Source: Megamerina dolium (taxonomy: Eukaryota > Arthropoda > Insecta > Diptera > Megamerinidae). From it: 64,000 nucleotides of DNA. How positions within the stretch are numbered: the first letter of the stretch is position 1; the number at the start of each line of letters is the position of its first letter. Location of the stretch: positions 34,269,335 through 34,333,334 of the forward strand of contig OY978528.1 of NCBI GenBank assembly GCA_963854835.1, given 5' to 3'. Both the position numbers and the translations under genes were made by a program. The notes under the pieces were generated by a model that was given only the letters and a program-made list of their open reading frames with translations, was not told the DNA's origin and did no database searches. Of the stretch, positions 1 to 10,316 are shown piece after piece.

Positions 1-31
1 AAGAATGTAAATTAATGAATTTGTGTTTTAG

Positions 32-958
32 TGCCTCATTGGAAGAAATACGAGAGCGACAGCGGTTGCGTGAGCGTCCCAAAGGTGTAAGTGTAATTGG
101 TTTGGCTTTGGGTAAAAAATTAGCACCAGAGGAAGAAATTGCAATTGTAAGTATGGCCGGAATCGGAACACTAGTTACATCTAATACATCTTTTGGAACG
201 TGTACTTTTAATATTACAGAAGGATGCATTTAATGTTAAGATGGGCGGTTTAGTTAATATGCAAACGTTAAAATCTGGTAAACTGAAAGAAGCTGATGAT
301 GCTTATGATGTAGGAATTGGTACACAATTCTCGGCGGAAACCAATAAACGTGATGAAGATGAAGAAATGATGAAATATATTGAGCAAGAATTACAAAAAC
401 GTAAAGGTGTTGCAAAATCCAACACTGAAGTAGAAGAGAATGATACACAAAAATATTTGACACCAGAGGATGCAGCGCTTTTTTCGTTGCCTGATCATTT
501 ACGACAGTCATCATCAAATCGTTCGGAGGAAATGTTATCAAATCAAATGTTAAATGGTATACCCGAAGTTGATTTGGGTATTGATGCGAAAATTAAAAAT
601 ATCGAAGCGACTGAGGATGCTAAACAGAAACTATTGCAAGAGCAAAAGAATAAAAAAGATGGTCCATCTCAATTTGTACCTACAAATATGGCTGTAAATT
701 TCATGCAACACAATCGCTGTAAGTGATTATTGTTAATTAATTCACATTAATATTTTAAGAAAATTAAGTTCATATTAATTTTATCATCTAGTTAACATCG
801 AAGATAATTCGGAGTCGAAACGACGTAAACGTGAAGCTGTTAATACAACCTCAGAGCAACAACAACAGCCATACAATCAAGTTGGACCGAATGGCGTAAA
901 GCGGGCCACTGATGATTATCATTATGATAAGTTTAAGAAACAATTTAGACGATATTAA
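32..958 (+). CDS. TLS1: TLS1/C9orf78-family protein, 3' exons (5' end outside window)
   Basis: Three exons are visible: 32-146, 220-718 and 792-958, with stop TAA at 956-958. Both introns are 73 bases with GT/AG borders, in phase 0 and phase 1; an AG at 30-31 after a T-rich run opens the first visible exon, so the start codon lies left of the window. The spliced reading frame matches the conserved C9orf78/TLS1 family along its length: an early block LRERPKGVSVIGLALG, then SAETNKRDEDEEMMKYIE, then EEMLSNQMLNGIPEVDLG, FVPTNMAVNFMQHNRF across the second splice junction, and the family's C-terminal ATDDYHYDKFKK ending in RRY. Family members are nuclear proteins associated with the spliceosome; in fission yeast Tls1 affects telomeric silencing through splicing. 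A lysine/arginine-rich stretch (KRRKRE) in the last exon looks like a nuclear localisation signal. Nothing suggests that the gene is broken. Confidence 0.93.
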
Positions 959-1937
959 GCATATACATATATGTAAAGTGCATTTTGAAAAATATGTAAG
1001 CTTGCATATGATTTTGCAAAAAAAAAATCGTTAAATATTAAAATACAATAATTTTTTATATCAAATGCGAGCATTTTAAATTACCACTGCAATTAAACAC
1101 AACGTAAATATGTCAAAGTGCTTATAGTCTTTTCTACAAAAGCACATACATATACACTTCCAGTCAGCGTATAGTAGATTTCGCTGTTGAAATTTACTTT
1201 ATGTACATGATGCGGCTTAATAACTTATTCAAGCATTATTAATTCGTGCCACAAATCGAATTAAGTACGTGACTAGAAATGCAGCACGCTCAACATCACT
1301 TAAATGCTTTGCACAAATGAGAATTTACCAAAAAATAACAAAAGCAAACAAATAGTAATAAAAGAAAATAGCCGAAAACAGCAACAAATACAAGCAACTG
1401 CCAACTAATTAACAAGATAGAACAACAACTCAACACAACGACCGTCACAACCGCAACCACACGACCGCCATTTTATGCTCAATAGTAGCTGCATACAAAC
1501 ACAGTAGCAGGTAGATAGGTTCGCACTCAATACTATAAATTAAAATTTTAATTTATTGTAGCAGAGGGACATTATTTTATATTTCTTTTGTTTCAATAGG
1601 ATGAACGCTCGACATACCACACTAATACATAATATGTAAGATAGAAAAAAAAAGAACCAAATGGAAAAATAAGAACAGGAAGAAGAAATTGTAGAAATTA
1701 CATTTATTTTAAGATAGAGAATTGTTGTATTGATTTGTAATGAAAGCAGCAACAATTCGATGGCATTCACGACGAGATGATAGATGAAATGTTTAATATT
1801 ACAACTGTTACTTCCTTTGTATTATATTTAGGGTTATAACCGTTTACGTTATAAAAAAATGGAAAAAGTTAACTAATTTAATTCTAAAAGTAAATGAAAT
1901 TAATTTTATTTTCGCACATTTATAGGAAGAAATGCTT
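959..1937. other. Intergenic DNA between two convergent genes
   Basis: No open frame of interest. It should hold both 3' untranslated regions. For the left gene, AATAAA occurs at 1357-1362. For the right gene (minus strand), AATAAA lies at 1910-1905 and another overlaps its stop codon at 1942-1937. Which signals are used cannot be told from sequence. Confidence 0.6.
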
Positions 1938-3003
1938 TTATTGAATTTTGTGACTTTTCTTTTGATATGTGCGTACATAGAATCGTCCAAAAAGTATCAA
2001 AAAGGAAATCATATAAATAATGGTAGCATAATTTATCCATGTGGGAAAGTCACAATTGTTTAAAATAGCCTGCATTGCCCACACTAACCCCAACGTGAAT
2101 TGCAACTGAAAGAAAACAAATTAAAAAAGAAAATATTATCATTTTTCTAATGGTCGCACATTTACCAATTGCAATGTTGTCAAATATTTTTTCCACCACA
2201 AATACTTCTGCATTGTTGACCCGATAGCACTAAGTCCGTAATAGCTGTACATGATGATATGCACCATCGAGTTAATTAACGCTGGGAAGAAAGCTTTAAA
2301 ATAGGCAATAAATGTAAAATTGAATTAATTTTTTTTGTTGATTTGCAAATAGCATACTTGAACCAGTTGGTACCCATTTGATGGCAATCCACCAAAGTGG
2401 AAACATTGTCACATGATGATAGACATGCAAAAATGTTAACTGTTGTGATTTTTTGCGTAGAATAAAGAAGAGAGTGTCTGAAAACTCTAAGAATTTTGAA
2501 AAATAAAACCACCACACTGCGGATGCAATCTAAAATTAGATAAAAATGTTGCTGAATAAAAGAGATTACAATAAAATGTTAAATTTAATTTTTTAGCTTA
2601 CTTTTAGTTCATTCCTTGAGTGAATAACACGACAAGGTTCACACCAGTAGTTGTAGTTGAGATATAAAGAGCCCATGAAGAGCTCTTTACAAATGTATGC
2701 ATTCAGTGTGGCCATGGTCAAGTTATACATAATCAGTATAGTCTTGAGTTGAAAGGGTTTACGTCTACATCAGGTAAGAGTTTCGATAAGCAATTAAATT
2801 CATATTGTTATTTAAGCTTCCTACCTTTCCATCCATTTGGGCATATATGATACCATCAGTAGATAAAGTCCAACCAGAGCAAGTACATTTGTACAGGAGC
2901 TGACTAGTGGCCAGTGTTGAGTGCGTTCATCTGACAGCTGATCGTATGGTAGATGTGGTAGAAAATTTATTGTATTATTTCTATAAGAATGCAAAAAAGA
3001 CAT
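1938..3003 (-). CDS. ELOVL family very-long-chain fatty acid elongase, five exons, complete
   Basis: Exons on the minus strand: 3003-2825, 2764-2602, 2529-2358, 2293-2166, 2105-1938; total 810 bases, 269 residues plus TAA. All four introns have GT/AG borders and keep the frame (phases 2, 0, 1, 0). The product has the ELOVL signatures in order: RRKPFQLK at about 60-67, [11 protein letters not shown] at 126-136, the HxxHH box HVYHH at 149-153, [12 protein letters not shown] at 179-190, and TLQLLQF at 211-217, with several hydrophobic membrane spans and a lysine-rich tail (QKKSHKIQ) of the ER-retention type. The family catalyses the condensation of malonyl-CoA with acyl-CoA, the first step of fatty acid elongation in the ER membrane; the HxxHH histidines are catalytic. 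The length is typical. The ATG at 3003 is chosen as the first in frame, but an acceptor-like TTCTTATAG falls just inside it (see findings), so the N-terminus could come from an upstream exon. Which fly paralogue this is cannot be told here. Confidence 0.92.
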
Positions 3004-4947
3004 TGTGATTCTATATACTGTATAATAAAATTCTGTTTGATCTTTTTCCTGATCACTTCAAATACGTATAACCTCTCTGACACTGTGCCAAATTATGAAT
3101 AACTATTAAGTAACCATTGTATGATAAATTTATTTGGAAAAATGTCTATTGATGATCTGTTTATTACATGCATATATTCATAAATGTTACATTGTTGCTT
3201 TTGTTCAGAAATTGCTGATGCGTTCATCTATTTAGAAAATAAATAATAAATATTATTAATCATACATCATATCGGCAGTAGGTATGTATATAGTTACAGT
3301 ATTTAAAGTAAATACGTTCATATATATTGAATTTTAAGACACGTGCTTTTACATTCAGCTTTATTGTGGTTTCATCACTGTCGTCCATAATTTTGCTTGA
3401 CATTCACCTTGACGCACTTGAGGGTGGAGGGCTATTAAAAGAAACGGTTATTAAATTGCAGTTATATACCGTGACATCATTTTGTTGAGATAATTGTTTG
3501 CTTGTTGATTGTTAACAATTTCATTCAATGGGTCAAGATTTTTTCGTTTTCAATTTTGATAATATTTTCAGAATATGTTGTACTTTTATTGTCGATATTT
3601 TACTATAAGTATTTTTATATTAATAATATACTTGTTCTTTTGAAGCAAAGAAATCGGTAAACAACCTTACGTTTCGAATAACGTTTTGTAATCAACATTA
3701 AAATGAATAAGAACAAGAGCAACACGAATATAACGAATATAACGAATATATGAAGCAGGTCCGCGAACAAATTTGTAAAGAAGCAGTCCTTTTGTAAACT
3801 AATCCATATCGATCGCTTATTTTTGTACGAAAAATATGCTATAAGTATTTTTGTAATTGTAATTTACAACGTTATTTGTGGAAATGTTTCACTCATGTCT
3901 GAAGGATAGAAAGTTTCCAACCAACACCAAATTATGAAATCTCATATATATGAGAATACAGTTCCCCAGTTGACCTCAAACAATTTTCTCAACTTGAGAG
4001 CGAGGAGAAGCCGTCATTTTTAAAAAATGATTTTGGTAGCAGTTCCTTCTAATTCAGCTAATTTCTTGTTGATATGTAACTCAATTTCGTATTACTTCTT
4101 AAGTTTGATAGTTACATTCAGCCAATTTTTTTTTATTCTTAATTTGGGATGGATTGATGTTGGATTTGAAAATTACAGAAAATTCTCAGAACTACGGCAA
4201 AAGCGATATAAATCCCTCAGTTGACATTGAACCAAATCGCTGAGGTTGTTCTTATGGTAGCAGCTCCTGCCAACAATTGTTTTAATTAGAAACGGGCAGA
4301 ATTAGCCAAAACAAGATGCGCAGTTTTCCATCAGGATAACACCAGGTTATACACGTCTATAGTAATTCGCCATTTTAAAAGGCATATAAATATGTATGTC
4401 TATTTAATGTATGTATGTATGTCTATTTAATGCAATAACCATAAAATATTAGAAGAATCAACAATAAATCATGTTCAGAATGAATTAGCCTCGTGTCTCA
4501 ATGTGTGAATCTGCTCCATTTCTGTTTCCTTTATTTTTTACCGCTTTTGTTTGGCTTTTATTGACACCATGGTTGTTATTGCATATAGTTTTGTTGTGAT
4601 TATTTTTTATTGTTTTGATATTATTGTTGTTTCTTTTATCTAATCTCACCTCAAGTGGTTATGCATACGATAAAAGTGGATAGTTTAAGAGAATTTTTAC
4701 TAACAATAATAAATAGCGTCTCTTTTTCCGAAAAAGCTTTCTTTCTCTTCAATTGTAGTTTTTGTAATTAAACTTGAAATAATAAATCCATCAATATATG
4801 TATGGTAGAAAAGGAAAAAAAGCAAATTAATTTTATTCTGAGATTAGTGGAATGTTGTTAAAGGTAATTTAAAATGCACTTATCAGCAGATTGCTTAGGA
4901 TAATTTTTATTATGTTATATACATACAAGTGCATATGTATGTATGTT
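3004..4947. other. Non-coding DNA upstream of the elongase
   Basis: No supported exon. It should include the elongase promoter and 5' untranslated region, but I see no clear TATA or initiator. Short tandem repeats occur: an 11-base repeat containing taacgaata near 3728-3750 and a repeated tatgtatgtctatttaatg near 4395-4432. On the minus strand near 3391 an ATG opens a short acidic frame (MDDSDETTIKLN) ahead of a GTAAAA; it could be an upstream exon but has no other support. Confidence 0.4.
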
Positions 4948-4961
4948 GCACAATTAAATTA

Positions 4962-5328
4962 AAAAAAAATAAATATGTGGCACTTAAAGCCCCAAAGGTC
5001 TCATTGGCCGAGCTCTCTTCCATTACTGTTGTGCGTCTTAAATTTGGACAAAATTAGAAGGGACCTACTTATTTTAACCGGTTCCGAACGGCAGAACACT
5101 TGTGAGACATCACTTTTTCAGAGCTTTGTCACAGAGTTCTTTTAGAAGCTTTTTCATGGCAAGTTGTTACTGTCGGAAGAATTGCCAATTGTTTGCCGAC
5201 AGGTGGGTACCATTCGAAAGAAAAATCTTATCGATATTAAATTTGTTATGCATCAGCCGGGGATTGAACCACGACCTACAGATCAGAAGGCGAACACACT
5301 AACCACTGAGCTACGGCACCCACATACG
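4962..5328 (-). mobile_element. tRNA-derived SINE, copy A, with 14-base target-site duplication
   Basis: The minus strand reads as a SINE: a tRNA-like head with an A box (TAGCTCAGTGGTTAG, 5313-5299) and a B box (GGTTCAATCCC, 5270-5260), then about 270 bases unrelated to tRNA, then a T-rich tail (TATTTATTTTTTTTT). Exact 14-base direct repeats GCACAATTAAATTA flank it at 4948-4961 and 5329-5342, which is direct evidence of retroposition. Two further copies of the same body lie at 44858-45228 and 61232-61594. The A and B boxes form an internal RNA polymerase III promoter. The small open frames on either strand are not conserved between copies. Confidence 0.92.
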
Positions 5329-5342
5329 GCACAATTAAATTA

Positions 5343-6283
5343 CTAGATTATAATTACAGTGAACTACAACTGAGTTCTGTACACTGAACACGGTAAAATA
5401 CCTTAAAATTATTATACGAATACAAGAAGTTACACAGTTCTAAATAATTATTTTGAATACATACGTACATAATTTGACTGCAATAGTTTTCATACTTAAG
5501 TTTATGAGTATATTAATAGAAATATGGATTAAATATGTGTAAAGCAGAAAAATATTCAGTAATATTGCTAAATGAGGATATAGTAAGGCTGATCATGGAA
5601 GTATCGGTATTTGATTTGTAGATAGTTAGAACAATTGAAAATTTTTTAATGATTTTTGTTCGCTCTATAAATATAATTTATTTTTAAACGACGAATCCAC
5701 GTTTGAATTCAACAAGACGTTTCAAGGGCTTTATTGTGAAAATGTGAAAAAAAACATTAATATGTGTTCATGAGAATTTTATTATTTTGATTTTGTCTGG
5801 TAGGATTCATAGCAAAAATGAAGTTAGATTGGACGTTGTCATTGTGCTGGTAGATCTTCTGGTAATCAATAAGTGTCTTACATATGGTACCAGGATTGCA
5901 CAATATCTATTAAGATGTAATATCAAAAACAATTGTTCAGTGTTGACGATTCCTCATATGCGCACACAACGTTATATCATCACCCAATAAACCAAACACG
6001 CTTGTAAAAAATTACAGTAAGTTTACACACGCAAGTCTATGTCATGGAAAAAGCTTTGCGAAATTGTTGTAAAATACTTCAATATAATTACAGAATAAAC
6101 AAAAGGTTTCAAAGGTTTCCTTTCTTTATATAAGAGTTTCGTAAACACATCGGAATTATTTGAGAATGAGTAACAAGTAGCACCATAAGTAGTAGTGGGG
6201 TCAAGCAAGTGTGCAGGTGTGCGGGTGTGTTGATGTCGAATGTGCTTGGGGTCAGACATATTTGCAGATCTGCATTTTTCTTT
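5343..6283. other. AT-rich non-coding DNA
   Basis: I see no gene or recognisable element in this stretch. Open frames here are short and have no recognisable protein similarity. Confidence 0.5.
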
Positions 6284-6397
6284 GCAGGGTCAGAATATGA
6301 GCAATACAGCTGTAGCCTTATATACGGCGCTATCCTCTATCTGACCAAGGCCGTTAGTGTTTGATTCTCTGTCACATCCTGCTTGAGGTGACCCTGC
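6284..6397. repeat. Spaced inverted repeat GCAGGGTCA / TGACCCTGC
   Basis: Nine-base perfect inverted arms at 6284-6292 and 6389-6397 enclose about 96 bases of more GC-rich sequence. The stretch to about 6690 (with oligo-G at 6500-6505) also differs in composition from its surroundings and leads into a non-LTR fragment. It may be part of that or another mobile element; I cannot name it. Confidence 0.35.
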
Positions 6398-6689
6398 TAA
6401 TTAACAAAACACTACTGATCTAGACCTGGGAGTCGATAAAATCTTTCCCCCAATCCAGGTTGTTATGCGTTTCCGTGCCCACTGGATATTTTGCAGCAGG
6501 GGGGCTATACAGGCTGTATTTTAACGGAGATTCTCTGATACCTGTCCGCCTCAGTGAGTAACTGTGCTCTGCATCGGAAGACCTCCAAGTCCCTCCTAAA
6601 TGATTAGACCGCGATGCCTGATATGCTTGATATGTCGGGTAAGCGGTCGTATATGAAATATAGAAAATAAATTAAAAATTGCCTCGGAC

Positions 6690-6893
6690 AATTCTGAAAA
6701 CCCCAAAAGGCCTCCCCTGGAGGTCAGGCTCACGTCCAAATCGGACACCACAGGGACTCGTCCCAAAACGCAACTCTTCATTAGAAAATCCCAATGGTTC
6801 CGTTTAACAGAGGGAACAGGATAGTGACCATCAGTGATGCATAGTAACACAATGGACAATGGGACGGCCGCATAACCTCTCCTAACTTAACCA
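6690..6893 (+). mobile_element. 3' end of a LOA/I-like non-LTR retrotransposon, truncated
   Basis: Positions 6778-6893 closely resemble the 3' end of the minus-strand copy at 40464-41040: both read KSQW-RLTEGTG followed by stops, then catcagtgatgcat and a GC-rich end before an AACCTnnCCTAACttAACC-like tail. This is the last stretch of ORF2 plus the 3' untranslated region, without the catalytic domains. The 5' limit is uncertain; 6420-6690 may or may not belong to it. Confidence 0.6.
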
Positions 6894-9029
6894 GTAGCAC
6901 TCTGTGCTTTATTATAATCAAAGAATCGCACGATCCAAAAACAAAACACGAAGTATTACGAAGTTCTTTTTTCCGTAACATCACTTATAAATTTATTAGA
7001 GATGTAATAATTTTCAAAAAGCATGCTTTGGAAATTGTTCATATTTCTATTGTACCATATACGTATAAGCTTACTCCAAGCATTATTTCTTCATGTTTAC
7101 ATAATGTTCATTGGGAAGAGTAATTATATATAGTGGAAAGAGGGGACGCTTTTATTCTTGGACTTTTTCAGTTTTTCTGGTGCTCTGACGGTATATCAAA
7201 TTCATAATGTCGAAGGTCACATCATCATCGTACATCATATTGGTAAATGTAAAAAATCGCGTCAGTGGCGTACGTTTGCCGATTTCGTTAAATGGAATTT
7301 ATTTTACATTCATTATTTTGGCATCCGATACGCACAGAAAGAAATTTCCCAGTGTTCATCTGTAAAAACTTATAAATAATTACTTTTTTAATATATTTCG
7401 TCAAACTGAACCATGCGCAATGAACTCCGCTCTCCTTTACATATTTTTGTCAGTCAACATTGTCTCATCATACATGTGGTTAACCGCATGGATTTGTTTT
7501 AGTTATCATCAGAGTGTTATGTTATTATTTAACAAAAATAGTACTAAAACACATCAGCATCATCATCAATACTAAAATAGATATGTACATCTATATCCCT
7601 GCAGTTAATGGACAAGTCAATTGCTCCTTGTAATTAGTTATCGAGTGAATTACGGCGACAAAATCAGATTTCAATCTAGGAGCTTTCCATAGAATTGGTT
7701 CACAGTAATGCAGCAAGTGTCAGTTGGAAATGAAAATATTGAGCGAATTATTAAATTCAGAAACAATTATACTGCGGTGGATCAAAAGTATACATAGTTC
7801 AATATTATATGTTTTACATAAATATTACCTTATGATATAATAATATATAGGTAGTAGTTTGTAGCAATACAATGCGAAAAGGCTTACTACCATTTTATTT
7901 GGACCAAAATCTTAGTCTGCTGTAGAGTTGTTGATTATGATGTTAATAAAAAACTTCAAAAATAAAAGGGAAATTTGGGACTTTGAATTACTGAGTTGAC
8001 GAGCTGAGTGTGACCACTGTGCTCAACGAGATGTTTTCAACGATATATAGATTTGGAGTCAAACGTCAAAGTTATAATAACATCAAAAGCGAATATGCGA
8101 AAAAAGTTTATTAAATAGAACTAAAATGTTTACAAGATAATTTTTCAATTCTGAGATAGACATTTTAAATCACCTTTCATTGACTTATCTTACTGTACCA
8201 TATACAATATTTAAATCAATTTATACAATATTAAATTTTATAAATTGTTTATTTCAATATCTCTCAGTGGTTAGTTCAGAACTAACATAGTTCTACCAGT
8301 TTAGTTCTGGGTAATGCAGAGGGAGTACTAGCGTAACTCCAACGACAAACGTTAGAATGAGTAAATATTGTAGCGTATGAAACGCAACTGAAGCGGGAAC
8401 TAGTCACAGGCTCCAAATGAACTAGAGGAGCTTTTTACAGCAGGGTTGTTATGTTACATATTTGTGAATATATCATAGTTAGATCTTATGCATATACGAG
8501 TATATACATTTGTATCCATTTATATTTATGTAGTTGCATAAGTAGCAATATCAGAATTATGTTATCAAAACATAAAGATATTTACAAAATAATCATACAC
8601 GGATGTAGACATATGTATATTGAGTTGTCGATAAATATTATAAATATATATGAACATGCAATTTGTAGTATGTAACTATATACTTATTTGTATATAGGAG
8701 TACATCAGTGGAAATACATAACTTCAAATCAATACAATTCTGTATTTGTGATGGAATATAACAATGACATCGAGGATACGAACCATAAGTAGAGTTACCA
8801 GATGAAAAGTGAACGACAGAGGCACACGTTTTCTTATATAATTAATAATAAAGATATCTTATTATATATTGAGGAGTTAGATGCATTAAGGGCATTTCTG
8901 TTAAAACTGCTTTCTGAGATATTAGCGATTAAAGTTTTTGATGTGTGCTTTTGATAGTTATTATAACTCATTCTTATTCCAATTTGTACTTGCTTACTTA
9001 CGTATTAATGGGGCCATTATAGCCGAAAA
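6894..9029. other. AT-rich non-coding DNA
   Basis: No supported gene. A short palindrome GTTAGTTC-A-GAACTAAC is at about 8269-8285, followed by further repeats of the half-site AGTTCT. Otherwise AT-rich sequence with tatgta-type simple repeats. Confidence 0.45.
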
Positions 9030-10316
9030 TCAATTTAGTCCGAATCCAGCATGCTTCGCCAGCAATCTGTTTTCATCGCTAGCTGGTGCCAGTTAGAAAA
9101 GCCAAGCGCGGTCAAGTTGTCCAGTACTTGGTCTTTCCACCGGAGGTCAGGTCTGCCTCTTCTGCGTTGTTCACTGGCGAGTTTCGAATATAATACCTTC
9201 TTAGCTTGAGCGTCTTTTTCCATTCACTCGACATGATCTAGCCAGCTGTCTCTATTGATTTCAGTTTACTAATGTTAAGCTTTCTTTGTGTGCGACTTCA
9301 TTTGTTGTTTGCGACACAGAAACGTGTTGGCATCTGAGCTGCAAAAAGATAGTGATCCGAGTCGATTTCACGTCCATCATACTGGAAGCATACTTTCCGT
9401 CGATTACCACGTGATCAATGTCGTTTTTTGTTCGTTGATCTGGAGATAGCCACGTCACTTTATGGGTGTTAAGATGTTGAAATTTGGTACTACTAATTAC
9501 CATGTTTCGTGTTGCGGCGAAGTTGATCAGCCTCATTCCGTTATCGGAAGTGTCCTGTTGGATGCTAAATTTTCCGACAGCTAGACCAAAGGTACCTTTT
9601 TTGCCCACCCTGGCATAAATACCGCCAAGCACGATTTTGATATCCTGAGAAGGGCAGCGCTCATAAGCTTAATCGAGGCGCTGAAAGAAGCTCTCTTTGG
9701 TCGCATCATCCTTCTTATCCGTTGGAGGGTGGGCACATATTAGGCTGATGTTGAAAAATTTTGCGTTAATGCGGATTGTTGCCACTCGTTTGTTCACTGT
9801 GAGACAAGATGTCGCAGTCCCTTACTGATTACAAATCCACATCTTAGTTTATGCCTCTGTGCATGGCAAATATAACAGGATGTTTTTTTAGAACAACCCT
9901 GTCCATCGCATTTCCTGAAGAGCGGTGATGTCAGCCTTATATTTGTAGAGGAACAGCTAGACAGAAGCACCTTCCCTATAAAGGGACCGGATATTTCAGT
10001 TGTATATCCGTAAATCATGGACCTTATTTCGATTGCGGGGGTCATCAACAAATGTCCATATCGGAAGCATGTTTTGATTTTTGATTAGGGGAAAGCTTTT
10101 ATGTGGTGGGTCCCAAACTCAACATACAACCTCTAATTGAGGAGGTGGTTACTATGTGCAGGACCCCCCCATTAAAAATGAAGGTGCATCACATATCGGG
10201 CAGAAGAAACCACATGACGTCCAGTGAGTTGACTTGCTATAACTTCAACAAGGAAGCCCATTATCAGGTTGAGGCAGAGAGATACGTTATCTTGCGAAAA
10301 CACCACCATCTGTAAT
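9030..10316 (-). mobile_element. RTE-like (CFDP2-like) non-LTR retrotransposon, copy 1, RT deleted
   Basis: Read on the minus strand, the element starts near 10316 with a leader also found at the start of copy 3 (gttttcgcaagataacgt versus gttgtcgcaaggtaacgt). It continues through an AP-endonuclease domain in several frames: LRCGFVISKGLRHLVS near 9830, then a 123-residue frame 9632-9261 containing VGKKGTFGLAVGKFS, NFAATRNMVISSTKF and DIDHVVIDGKYASS. It then jumps directly to the element's C-terminus (9223-9035: GRPDLRWKDQVLDNL). The whole reverse transcriptase is missing. The 3' tail is a short (GTAA)n-like repeat at 9000-9012. In intact relatives one protein carries endonuclease and RT; this copy is dead. 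Confidence 0.85.

Noticed and set aside
3350..3391. Possible first coding exon on the minus strand (MDDSDETTIKLN)
   Set aside because: Its GT donor is in phase 0, but the acceptor-like site in the elongase needs phase 2, and no protein similarity supports it.
5102..5346. Short open frames on either strand (for example YCRKNCQLFADRWVPF)
   Set aside because: They are translations of the SINE, broken differently in the other copies.
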